Below, piece by piece: positions 1-5,339 of a DNA stretch of 5,400 nt. The stretch's first letter is position 1, and every line of letters starts with the position of its first letter. Source of the stretch: Acidobacteriota bacterium (GTDB taxonomy: Bacteria > Acidobacteriota > UBA890); assembly GCA_002722645.1 (NCBI GenBank), contig PBML01000014.1, positions 6,948-12,347 on the forward strand, written 5' to 3'. The position numbers and the translations under genes were made by a program. The notes beneath the pieces are model-generated. The model was not told the origin of the DNA, searched no databases, and was given only the letters and a program-made list of their open reading frames with translations.

Positions 1-1001
1 GCTTCAGCCGGTCGAACACTCTTGCTAATCTGGGTAGTGTCATCGAGTGTCATCTCAAGAACCATCTCGATGAGTCCTTGGTGGCACGAGGCAAGCTGTT
101 CGAGCAGTGGCGGCAGTAATCTCTTTGTATAAAAAAGCAGGCGGTTGGCGTCGACTTCGGGATACTGAAACTCGGCCACCGTTTGTACCGGGACCGGGGG
201 CGGCGCCGGCATCAGCGGCTTGCGGTTTTGGCCGGATGCTTCCTTATAGAAGTTAATGGCTCCAGCTCCGAACCGCTTGCCGAGACCATCGGTGGGCAGC
301 TCAAGGAATTCCTCAACCGTATGAATACCTAACTTGTGGAGAACATTACGTAAGTCGGAATCGATATGCAGGCGGTCTAGCCGTACACACATAGCCGAAC
401 GGTGTTCAGTATCGGTATTTTTGAAAACCGTGATGTCCCGCGTCACCCGTGCTGTTGCATAGGTGGCAAAGCGGCTGAAGCCCACCGCAACACGCGCCGT
501 AAATCCATTGTGGCCAAGTTCGGCTCGCAATCGTCTAGCCCACTCACCTAGTGAAAGCTCGATACGCCCAAGCCCCGACGCATTCACCCAGAACACGCCG
601 GGTTCGTCAGCACTAGGTTCGACCTCAGGGCTGAAGCGCCACAGCAACTCAAGCAGCCGTGACACCCCACGGTCGATTTCCTTGCCGTGGACCTCTCCGG
701 CACACAACCGGCGACACAACAACAGCCCAGCGGCATAGCGCGTTCCCGGTAACACTCGCGCACGGTATGCCCTTTCGTTAACCCACAGGACCTTGCCCTG
801 CGGTTTATCTTTATCGACAACAGCTACTGGCCGATCAATCCATTCCGGGTGGCGTCGTACCAAGAGCTGTAACGGCAAAGACGGCACATAAACACACGCT
901 AGGCGACAGGGGTGAATGGCAGTATTGGTGGCTTGCACCTCGCGCGCGGGAGCAGTAGTTGGTACGTGCTGCTCCCGTTCGGGCTGCGGGTAACGGGGCA
1001 T
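1..1001 (-). CDS. imuB: ImuB-like Y-family polymerase homologue, SOS mutagenesis (partial, C-terminus off the left edge)
   Basis: An open frame with no stop runs from the ATG at 1001 to the window edge, giving 333 residues of a protein usually near 470. I translated it by hand. ImuB is a non-catalytic Y-family relative that bridges ImuA, the beta clamp and DnaE2 in translesion synthesis. Residues 35-60 (ACVYVPSLPLQLLVRRHPEW) match the palm start where active enzymes have catalytic Asp; none is present here. The SIDE-like motif region near 124-142 reads SPEVEP..DEPGVFWVNASG, without the usual catalytic pair in context. Residues 171-186 (VAVGFSRFATYATARV) match the conserved palm/fingers stretch. 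Residues 207-245 form a helix-hairpin-helix-like thumb (LDRLHI..LGIHTVEEFLELP), and the little finger begins near 275. The clamp-binding motif would lie outside the window. The first 30 residues are poorly conserved. AAGGA at 1011-1015 supports this start. It follows imuA by 72 bases on the same strand, probably in the lexA operon. Confidence 0.9.
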   Translation of the reverse strand, partial: MPRYPQPEREQHVPTTAPAREVQATNTAIHPCRLACVYVPSLPLQLLVRRHPEWIDRPVAVVDKDKPQGKVLWVNERAYRARVLPGTRYAAGLLLCRRLCAGEVHGKEIDRGVSRLLELLWRFSPEVEPSADEPGVFWVNASGLGRIELSLGEWARRLRAELGHNGFTARVAVGFSRFATYATARVTRDITVFKNTDTEHRSAMCVRLDRLHIDSDLRNVLHKLGIHTVEEFLELPTDGLGKRFGAGAINFYKEASGQNRKPLMPAPPPVPVQTVAEFQYPEVDANRLLFYTKRLLPPLLEQLASCHQGLIEMVLEMTLDDTTQISKSVRPAE

Positions 1002-1010
1002 TCCCTTGAA

Positions 1011-1015
1011 TCCTT
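1011..1015 (-). promoter_or_regulatory. Ribosome binding site of imuB
   Basis: On the minus strand AAGGA lies nine bases before the ATG at 1001, and a second purine run (AAGGGA) abuts the ATG. No better in-frame start lies between here and the in-frame stop at 1062-1064, so this fixes the imuB start. Confidence 0.55.
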
Positions 1016-1060
1016 CTCGAGATCGTTGCCCGAACCCCAAGGACCCGAACCGACCTATTG

Positions 1061-1070
1061 ATTAATTAAT
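1061..1070. repeat. AT-only 10-bp palindrome between imuA and imuB
   Basis: ATTAATTAAT is a perfect palindrome made only of A and T, in the 72-base gap just after the imuA stop codon (1074-1076). It stands out from the GC-rich surroundings. No T-tract terminator or promoter pair is evident with it. It may simply be spacer, an A/U-rich RNA processing site or a protein-binding site; the sequence does not decide. Confidence 0.35.
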
Positions 1071-1073
1071 TCT

Positions 1074-1772
1074 CTAGTACATTCCTTCAGGGCCACAGCA
1101 GATCTCGGTATGCACCCAGTCCGGTCCTCGATGCTTGTCCTTCAGCACCCTTAGTTCGCAGGCAAAGCGATCGTCGCTCAACCTGCGGATGCGTGCCTCG
1201 CCCCGCAACGAAACCAGAGGGCCCAGCGACGAGGCAATGCCTCGTTTCTCGGTGAGACAAAGAATCGCTGTATCGTGCTTGCGTGCCGAACTTCGTAACC
1301 TTGCTTGCAGTGCTGTGGGCACTCGCGCGTTAGCACCCAAATCTAGGACCAGGAGGCCAAAGGCACCCGAGCGCGCCAACCTGTCTGCGGCGCGTGCGAC
1401 AGATGGCGCGTCAGGTACCCGAACCACAGCAAGTGCTTCCAAATCGATACCGGCGGCGGCAACATCGAGCGGGAAAAAGCTGCTGTTGTTGCTAGTGATC
1501 CATGCCGTTGTTTCTTCCTGGCGTTGAGCATCGAGAACTATCGATGTCGCCAGAGTCAGGCATGCACTGCCTCCCACTCCAGAGAGTTCGGTGAGCATCC
1601 CAGCAATCTCCTGCAAACCCCACCTTGGCATCAGCGGTATAGAGTTCGATGAAAGTGGTCGCGATGCGAGCACCGTGGCGCCCCGTGTCACCCCCTGTGG
1701 CAACGAATCCAAGACGAGCATGTCGGCCCGTGTCCCTGCGCCAATCATCTTTTCTCCACACATTGGAAACAT
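1074..1772 (-). CDS. imuA: ImuA-like RecA-fold accessory protein of the DnaE2/ImuB mutasome
   Basis: The protein has 232 residues and aligns by eye with the RecA core. Residues 62-90 (ELSGVGGSACLTLATSIVL...) sit where RecA has GPESSGKTTLTL; AAGIDLEALAVVRV (106-119) matches the GVDIDNLL stretch. RLARSGAFGLLVLDLG (131-146) matches DALARSGAVDVIVVDSV, keeping a Walker-B-like Asp. The P-loop is decayed: GVGGSACL lacks the GKT/S lysine, so ATP hydrolysis is unlikely. In the family ImuA acts with ImuB and DnaE2 in damage-induced mutagenesis. Start choice is open: the ATG at 1772 has only a weak GGCGG upstream. The in-frame ATG at 1748 (residue 9) has GGAG five bases before it. The gene lies 13 bases after the lexA stop, so translational coupling is likely. 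Some annotations call such genes SulA-like or RecA-like. The family call rests on fold resemblance plus position between lexA and imuB. Confidence 0.85.
   Translation of the reverse strand: MFPMCGEKMIGAGTRADMLVLDSLPQGVTRGATVLASRPLSSNSIPLMPRWGLQEIAGMLTELSGVGGSACLTLATSIVLDAQRQEETTAWITSNNSSFFPLDVAAAGIDLEALAVVRVPDAPSVARAADRLARSGAFGLLVLDLGANARVPTALQARLRSSARKHDTAILCLTEKRGIASSLGPLVSLRGEARIRRLSDDRFACELRVLKDKHRGPDWVHTEICCGPEGMY
1754..1757 (-). promoter_or_regulatory. Alternative imuA ribosome binding site
   Basis: GGAG on the minus strand, five bases before an in-frame ATG at 1748. It is a better-spaced Shine-Dalgarno than anything before the ATG at 1772, so the true ImuA may be 224 residues long. 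Confidence 0.4.
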
Positions 1773-1785
1773 ATGCCGCCACTCA

Positions 1786-2457
1786 TCAGACGCCTCCTTC
1801 TAAAAAACGGCGCACTTCGACGACCTTGCCGAGGATCTGCACCTCGCCGGGATTGGGAACGATGGGTTGATAATCGGAATTCTCAGGGCGTAGCTCGATG
1901 TGCCCACAACCACCTGTGGAGGAGGAGTCCACGGCACCGGCGCTATTTCTTATGTAGAGAGTCTTGACCGTAGCCTCGTCGCCAATCAGCGCCACCACGA
2001 TCGATCCTGAGCTGGCCGTGGGCTGCCGCCGTACGATAGCCAAATCGCCGTCCATAATGCCAGCATCGCGCATGCTGTCGCCCTGCACGCGCAAAGCAAA
2101 CACCTCATCGTCACTTCCGAACCGCGATGGCAGGTAGCCCTCCACCTCCTCAACCGCCAAATCAAGGGGGCCAGCCGGTACCCGGCCAAGCAAAGGAACG
2201 AGACGAGGCACCCCGCCTTGCACCATGGTCTTGGGCAGTGCATAGCCGCGTGCTTTGCCCGGTTTTTTGAGAAGCCGTCCTTCTTTAACGAGTGCAGTCA
2301 GATGAGAACGAGCCGACTCCACGGCACGAAAACCGAGTTCATCGCGAACTTCCCGCACGGTCGGCGGTCGCCCATCTAACAAGCGGTCGCGCACAAAACG
2401 AAAAATGCGCTCGCGGGTCTGCCCTGGAGGAGTGTGTGCCATCAGAATTCTGTCCAT
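1786..2457 (-). CDS. lexA: LexA-family self-cleaving SOS repressor (LexA2-like)
   Basis: The protein has 223 residues, slightly longer than the usual 200. The N-terminal winged helix-turn-helix (about 12-75) carries PPTVREVRDELGFRAVESAR. The cleavage site GRVPAG puts the scissile bond at Ala95-Gly96. The catalytic Ser128 is in GDSMRDAGIMDGD and the general-base Lys165 in ATVKTLY, so RecA-stimulated self-cleavage should be intact. It represses its own operon and, by family knowledge, other SOS genes. The recognition-helix residues differ from E. coli LexA (E, S, R, S in place of N41, A42, E44, E45), suggesting a different operator. Residues 168-188 hold a longer insertion (NSAGAVDSSSTGGCG) after the catalytic Lys. 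The start may instead be the ATG at 2442 (MAHTPPGQ), which fits E. coli LexA length better; neither start has a clear Shine-Dalgarno. It heads the lexA-imuA-imuB cassette. Many hosts of this cassette also carry a second, general LexA. Confidence 0.95.
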   Translation of the reverse strand: MDRILMAHTPPGQTRERIFRFVRDRLLDGRPPTVREVRDELGFRAVESARSHLTALVKEGRLLKKPGKARGYALPKTMVQGGVPRLVPLLGRVPAGPLDLAVEEVEGYLPSRFGSDDEVFALRVQGDSMRDAGIMDGDLAIVRRQPTASSGSIVVALIGDEATVKTLYIRNSAGAVDSSSTGGCGHIELRPENSDYQPIVPNPGEVQILGKVVEVRRFLEGGV

Positions 2458-2459
2458 TT

Positions 2460-2493
2460 AGTCGGCTAGCTTGCTCTGCTTGTACTGCCGACT
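2460..2493 (-). other. Potential leader hairpin just before the lexA start
   Basis: On the minus strand AGTCGGC (2493-2487) pairs perfectly with GCCGACT (2466-2460), leaving a 20-base loop. The stem ends two bases before the ATG at 2457. With no clear Shine-Dalgarno there, the hairpin could limit initiation at 2457 or favour the ATG at 2442. The pairing is seen; any regulatory role is inferred. Confidence 0.35.
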
Positions 2494-2517
2494 TTCGTCT
2501 TCGGAACAACAAAACGA

Positions 2518-2546
2518 AGTAAAACAGACATTTGTCTGTTTTGCAA
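2518..2546 (-). promoter_or_regulatory. Promoter of the lexA-imuA-imuB operon
   Basis: Reading the minus strand, TTGCAA (2546-2541, four of six matches to the -35 consensus) is followed by exactly 17 bases and then TTTACT (2523-2518, four of six to the -10). The spacer is almost wholly filled by the inverted-repeat operator, so a bound repressor would exclude RNA polymerase. This gives a leader of roughly 55 bases before the ATG at 2457. The boxes are weak individually, but their spacing and overlap with the palindrome support them. Confidence 0.6.
2521..2542. promoter_or_regulatory. LexA operator (SOS box), perfect inverted repeat
   Basis: AAAACAGACA (2521-2530) and TGTCTGTTTT (2533-2542) are exact reverse complements around a TT centre. 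The site lies 64 bases upstream of lexA inside its likely promoter, which is where LexA autoregulation is expected. The E. coli box has CTG outside and CAG inside; here the order is inverted (CAG...CTG). The core on the minus strand is GACAAATGTC. As I recall, this shares its ACAAATGT centre with the Xanthomonas LexA2 site. No second copy occurs elsewhere in the window, consistent with one operator serving the whole cassette. Confidence 0.75.
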
Positions 2547-2634
2547 GAGAGAAATCTATGCACCATTAAGTTGGTAAGTTTTTCAAGGTAACGCGCTAGC
2601 GAAATCGGGCTAGAAGTCGAACAAAGATCAACGG

Positions 2635-4194
2635 CTAAACGCCATCTATAGGCAACCGGATCTCTACGATGAGCCCACCATCGGTGGCGTTGCGTGCGTC
2701 AACTGTCCCGCCATGGAGCCGAACAGCACGCTCCGTGATCGACAACCCAAGCCCTGTTCCGCCGCTCTCACGATCACGCGAATCGGCAATCCGGTAGAAA
2801 GGCTCAAAAAGGCGGGCCAGTTGGTCGTCGGAAACACCTGGCCCATGGTCACGTACCGAAATAACCGCACAGCGTGACGTTGTCCCGTCACCTGGCGAAT
2901 CATCGACAACCATATCTGCGAAGGTCAAACCGATCTCGACATCCGTTCCGGAGTCGGTGTATAGAACCGCGTTGCGCACAACATTCTCAATCGCGCTACG
3001 CAATAACAGTTCGTTACCTCGAACTGAGCACGACTCCGAAGTCTTTACCTTGACCCCTGCTTCCTTGGCCTTGGCTTCGAAGTCAGCATCGACAGTGACA
3101 TCGTCAATTAGCCTATTCAAGTTGACACTGGCGAATTCCGGCTCCGAGGCGCCACTTTCAAAACTTGATAGCGCCAATACGCGGCCAATCAGAACGTTGA
3201 GCTGCTCGGCCTCGACTTCAATTCGGTCAAGTGGGCCCGTTGCTTCTTCACCAGCACGTTGCCGGGCTAGGGCAAGCGCCACGTTAAGTCGGGCAAGCGG
3301 TGAACGTAGCTCATGCGAGACATCGCTCATCAGTTGGCGCTGTGTAGTAAGCAGCGACTCAATACGCTCGGCCATAACATCAAAATCACGTCCCAGTTCA
3401 GCAAGTTCGTCGCGGCGTTTGCCCACCGCAGGACCAACGCGAACACCCAGATTTCCAGAGGCAAATTGGTGTGTTGCATCGCGCAGTCGCAAGACAGGTG
3501 CCGTCAAATAGCGGGCCAATCCGAAGCAGAGAATTCCGGCAGTGAGGAAAACAGCAAACAATCGCAATGCAAGCTCGCCTGGCTGGTCAACTAACGACGA
3601 CCAAACACGCCACGCCAAACTTGGTGGCGGGCCAACGGTGCCGTCTGGGAGCCTCGCGCCCCGGCCTCCTCGGAAATTAAAACGCCCACGGGAATTGCCA
3701 TCTTCCAACCGTTCGGCCTCGCGGCGACCATCTGCGCCCGATCTGCCCCGGTACCGGTATGGCCACTCCATCTCAGTGAGCACGACGTAGGTATTGCCTT
3801 CCGGGCTGACGACCTGCAGCGCTATTAAGCGACCGCCCTCGACCGTTTCTATCACGAGCTCGTCATTACTGCCCGCCCGCTCGACGAGCTCGACACCACC
3901 AGCGGGCACGACCCTGCCCGACAGCTCTTGAGCGTTATCGTCGAACAAGAAAGCGTTCAGTCGGTATCGTCGCTCTATGGCACCGAGATAATCAGCAAGG
4001 CCTTCACGTCCACGACCCTCGTAAGCCTCAATCGCGGACTCCGCTGTTAGCGTCAAACCGGAAGCGTAGTACGACTGAACGCTAGTGTTCGCTTCTCTGT
4101 CTTGCAACGTGACGGTGGAGATCACGAATGCCGTGCCGACCAGTGTCATTGCCAGCCAAAACCATATGAAAATCTTGAAGTAGAGATTCTGCAT
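2635..4194 (-). CDS. CpxA-like membrane sensor histidine kinase
   Basis: From the ATG at 4194 the protein has 519 residues. It starts MQNLYFKIFIWFWLAMTL, giving a first membrane segment at about 7-29. A periplasmic sensor region (about 30-208) follows, then a second membrane segment (209-231, ALRLFAVFLTAGILCFG) and a HAMP linker (231-283). HisKA carries the phospho-acceptor His294 in SDVSHELRSPLARL. The ATPase domain shows the N box (ENVVRNAVLYT, Asn404/408), G1 (RDHGPGV), F box (LFEPFYR) and G2 (GGTGLGLSI, 478-486). All catalytic motifs are intact. It should phosphorylate the regulator encoded just upstream, seven bases away. A start further up at 4299 would overlap that gene and add a 35-residue tail without membrane character, so I reject it. 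The periplasmic part ends in an unusual Arg/Gly-rich stretch at 146-186. Envelope stress is the likely signal by Cpx analogy; the true stimulus is unknown. No clear terminator follows it. Confidence 0.92.
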   Translation of the reverse strand: MQNLYFKIFIWFWLAMTLVGTAFVISTVTLQDREANTSVQSYYASGLTLTAESAIEAYEGRGREGLADYLGAIERRYRLNAFLFDDNAQELSGRVVPAGGVELVERAGSNDELVIETVEGGRLIALQVVSPEGNTYVVLTEMEWPYRYRGRSGADGRREAERLEDGNSRGRFNFRGGRGARLPDGTVGPPPSLAWRVWSSLVDQPGELALRLFAVFLTAGILCFGLARYLTAPVLRLRDATHQFASGNLGVRVGPAVGKRRDELAELGRDFDVMAERIESLLTTQRQLMSDVSHELRSPLARLNVALALARQRAGEEATGPLDRIEVEAEQLNVLIGRVLALSSFESGASEPEFASVNLNRLIDDVTVDADFEAKAKEAGVKVKTSESCSVRGNELLLRSAIENVVRNAVLYTDSGTDVEIGLTFADMVVDDSPGDGTTSRCAVISVRDHGPGVSDDQLARLFEPFYRIADSRDRESGGTGLGLSITERAVRLHGGTVDARNATDGGLIVEIRLPIDGV

Positions 4195-4201
4195 GGTCTG
4201 A

Positions 4202-4981
4202 TTAGTCCACAGTGTCGACGTCTTTGCCCGGCAACGCATATAGATAGCCAATTTGACGCACCGACTTGATGCGCTCCATGCCATCGACCTCGTGACCAAG
4301 TTTCTTACGAAGGTTGCTAACGTGAACGTCGATGCTGCGATCGTAAGGTGAGTACTTACGGTCTAATACCTGCTCTACAAGGTTTTCACGTTCAACTACA
4401 CGGCCAGCATTTCGCAGCAACACTTCGAGAACGTCGAACTCCATCGCCGTCAAGTGAATCGGGTTGTTGTCACGGGTAACTGTGCGCGAGCCCGTGTCGA
4501 GCTGGATATCACCAATTGCCACCTTTTCATTCAGGGCAGCGGCACCGGCGTTAGCATGCGCGCTGCTGCGGCGCAGGATGGCGTGAATGCGGGCGACGAG
4601 CTCGCGCGGGTTGAACGGCTTTGGAAGATAGTCGTCGGCCCCAATCTCCAGTCCAACGATTCGATCGACGTCATCACCACGGGCAGTAAGCATGAGAACG
4701 GGAACGTTCGACTGGGAGCGGATCCGTCGTAGAGCCTCGAAGCCATTGATCCCGGGCAACATGACATCAAGAATGATCAGATCGTAGTCGCTCTCAAGGG
4801 CCCGGTCGGCACCATGGTCGCCACTACCTTCGGTGTCGATCTCGAACCCTTCCGATTCCAGGTACTCACTGACCAATTCGCAGAGCTCAGCATCGTCATC
4901 GATGACGAGGATTTTTTTTTCCACCGAGCCTGTGCCCCTTCCAGGTTCATTAAGTTTTAGACGTTTGCTTGCGGTATTCAT
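4202..4981 (-). CDS. OmpR/CpxR-family response regulator
   Basis: This is a DNA-binding regulator partnered with the kinase encoded seven bases downstream. The receiver domain (about 22-138) has the acidic pocket Asp28-Asp30 (VIDDD) and phospho-acceptor Asp72 (LIILDVMLPG). The switch Thr99 (LMLTARG) and Lys121 (ADDYLPKPF) are also present. The winged-helix effector (about 155-251) contains LTAMEFDVLEVLL, YDRSIDVHVSNLRKKL and VRQIGYLY. Resemblance to CpxR is strong: DRIVGLEIGADDYLPKPFN.RELVARI..ILRRS and the S/TP.DR.ID.H.SNLR.KL pattern. From the ATG at 4981 it has 259 residues, about 20 more than usual. The GTG at 4924 gives a typical 240-residue protein (M/V-EKKILVIDDD), has GGAAGGGG upstream, and excludes a stretch of atypical codons (CTA, AAA, CTT, AGG). 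I think the GTG is at least equally likely. A nine-A run follows that GTG. Two CpxR-like boxes upstream suggest autoregulation. Confidence 0.95.
   Translation of the reverse strand: MNTASKRLKLNEPGRGTGSVEKKILVIDDDAELCELVSEYLESEGFEIDTEGSGDHGADRALESDYDLIILDVMLPGINGFEALRRIRSQSNVPVLMLTARGDDVDRIVGLEIGADDYLPKPFNPRELVARIHAILRRSSAHANAGAAALNEKVAIGDIQLDTGSRTVTRDNNPIHLTAMEFDVLEVLLRNAGRVVERENLVEQVLDRKYSPYDRSIDVHVSNLRKKLGHEVDGMERIKSVRQIGYLYALPGKDVDTVD
4912..4920 (-). repeat. Nine-A homopolymer near the start of the response regulator
   Basis: On the coding strand GAA-AAA-AAA-ATC (codons 21-24) makes nine consecutive A residues, right after the alternative GTG start. Runs this long are slippage-prone in replication and transcription. 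The frame is intact as sequenced. Confidence 0.6.
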
Positions 4982-5007
4982 CTCATGGTGACCGTAGCAT
5001 GCAGATG

Positions 5008-5031
5008 TCCTGTTTCAGGAGGGGAATCCTG
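5008..5031. repeat. TCCTG-CAGGA-TCCTG alternating inverted repeats
   Basis: TCCTG (5008-5012), CAGGA (5016-5020) and TCCTG (5027-5031) lie in sequence. The middle arm can pair with either neighbour (loops of 3 or 6 bases), and TCCTGTT is directly repeated at 5008-5014 and 5027-5033. It sits in the probable leader of the response regulator, next to a CpxR-like box. Stems of five base pairs are short, so this could be chance. Confidence 0.35.
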
Positions 5032-5045
5032 TTAAGAACTGTTAA
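5031..5045 (+). promoter_or_regulatory. CpxR/OmpR-type tandem box (proximal site)
   Basis: GTTAA-GAACT-GTTAA is an exact direct repeat of five bases with a five-base spacer, the architecture of CpxR boxes (GTAAA-N5-GTAAA), differing at one base per half-site. It lies 50 bases upstream of the regulator's ATG. Tandem half-sites a helical turn apart are what dimeric OmpR-family winged helices bind. Confidence 0.5.
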
Positions 5046-5062
5046 GCCAAACCACATGCGTT

Positions 5063-5077
5063 CTTACAAACTTTTAC
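5063..5077 (-). promoter_or_regulatory. CpxR-type box (distal site), near consensus
   Basis: On the minus strand, the coding strand of the two-component operon, the sequence reads GTAAA-AGTTT-GTAAG. That is nine of ten matches to GTAAA-N5-GTAAA. Its centre is 32 bp, about three helical turns, from the proximal site and in the opposite orientation. Placed in a divergent region, the pair could serve autoregulation of the operon, the plus-strand gene at 5363, or both. Confidence 0.6.
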
Positions 5078-5255
5078 GTTGCCCAAACGGACACTAAACA
5101 TCAATTCCTGCACAATTCGTATTGAGCAAAACAACCAGTGAGCTTACCGAGACGGACCTAGAGCAGGAACCAGGCCGATGTCAATGGGAGCGGCAGAGAC
5201 CCGGGATCGTGCCAGTGTCCGGCTCAACTCAGCGTACTGGTGTCTCAGGGGAACG

Positions 5256-5339
5256 GGGCGCGTGTTTTATTGAAGGTGAAGCAACCTCCGATTTAAAGGG
5301 GACGGATCTGGTTGCTTCTCTTGAAATCGACACGCGCCC
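5256..5339. ncRNA. Nested-hairpin element: possible structured leader RNA, small RNA or palindromic repeat
   Basis: The outer arms GGGCGCGTG (5256-5264) and CACGCGCCC (5331-5339) are perfect 9-bp complements. Inside a 13/12-base internal loop, GAAGCAACC (5278-5286) pairs perfectly with GGTTGCTTC (5310-5318). TCCG (5287-5290) then pairs with CGGA (5303-5306), leaving a three-base bulge and a 12-base apical loop ATTTAAAGGGGA. That is 22 base pairs in nested order. Both sides of the internal loop carry TTGAA. No U-tract follows on either strand, so it is not an ordinary terminator. It ends 23 bases before the plus ATG at 5363, which suits a leader RNA of that gene; a mobile palindromic element is the main alternative. 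The strand is undecided and I recognise no known RNA family. Confidence 0.5.

Noticed and set aside
463..738. 91-codon plus-strand frame
   Set aside because: Antisense to the imuB coding region, whose minus-strand translation is clearly the real one.
1135..1527. 130-codon plus-strand frame
   Set aside because: Antisense to imuA, Ser/Arg/Ala-rich with no family resemblance.
2596..2613. CTAGC...GCTAG inverted repeat as terminator of the kinase gene
   Set aside because: Only five base pairs with an eight-base loop and no following U-tract on the minus strand.
2957..3511. 184-codon plus-strand frame
   Set aside because: Antisense shadow of the histidine kinase, low-complexity Ser/Arg-rich translation, no ribosome binding site.
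4195..4299. Upstream extension of the kinase to ATG 4299
   Set aside because: It would overlap the response regulator gene out of frame, and the added 35 residues have no membrane or domain character; MQNLYFKIF at 4194 is a typical kinase start.
5031..5057. Integron attC site, suggested by GTTAAG repeats
   Set aside because: No RYYYAAC partner or paired L/R boxes at the right spacing; the repeats fit a CpxR-type box better.
5102..5118. CAATTC direct repeat with 11-bp period
   Set aside because: Seen twice one helical turn apart, but short, AT-rich and without link to a known regulator; could be chance.
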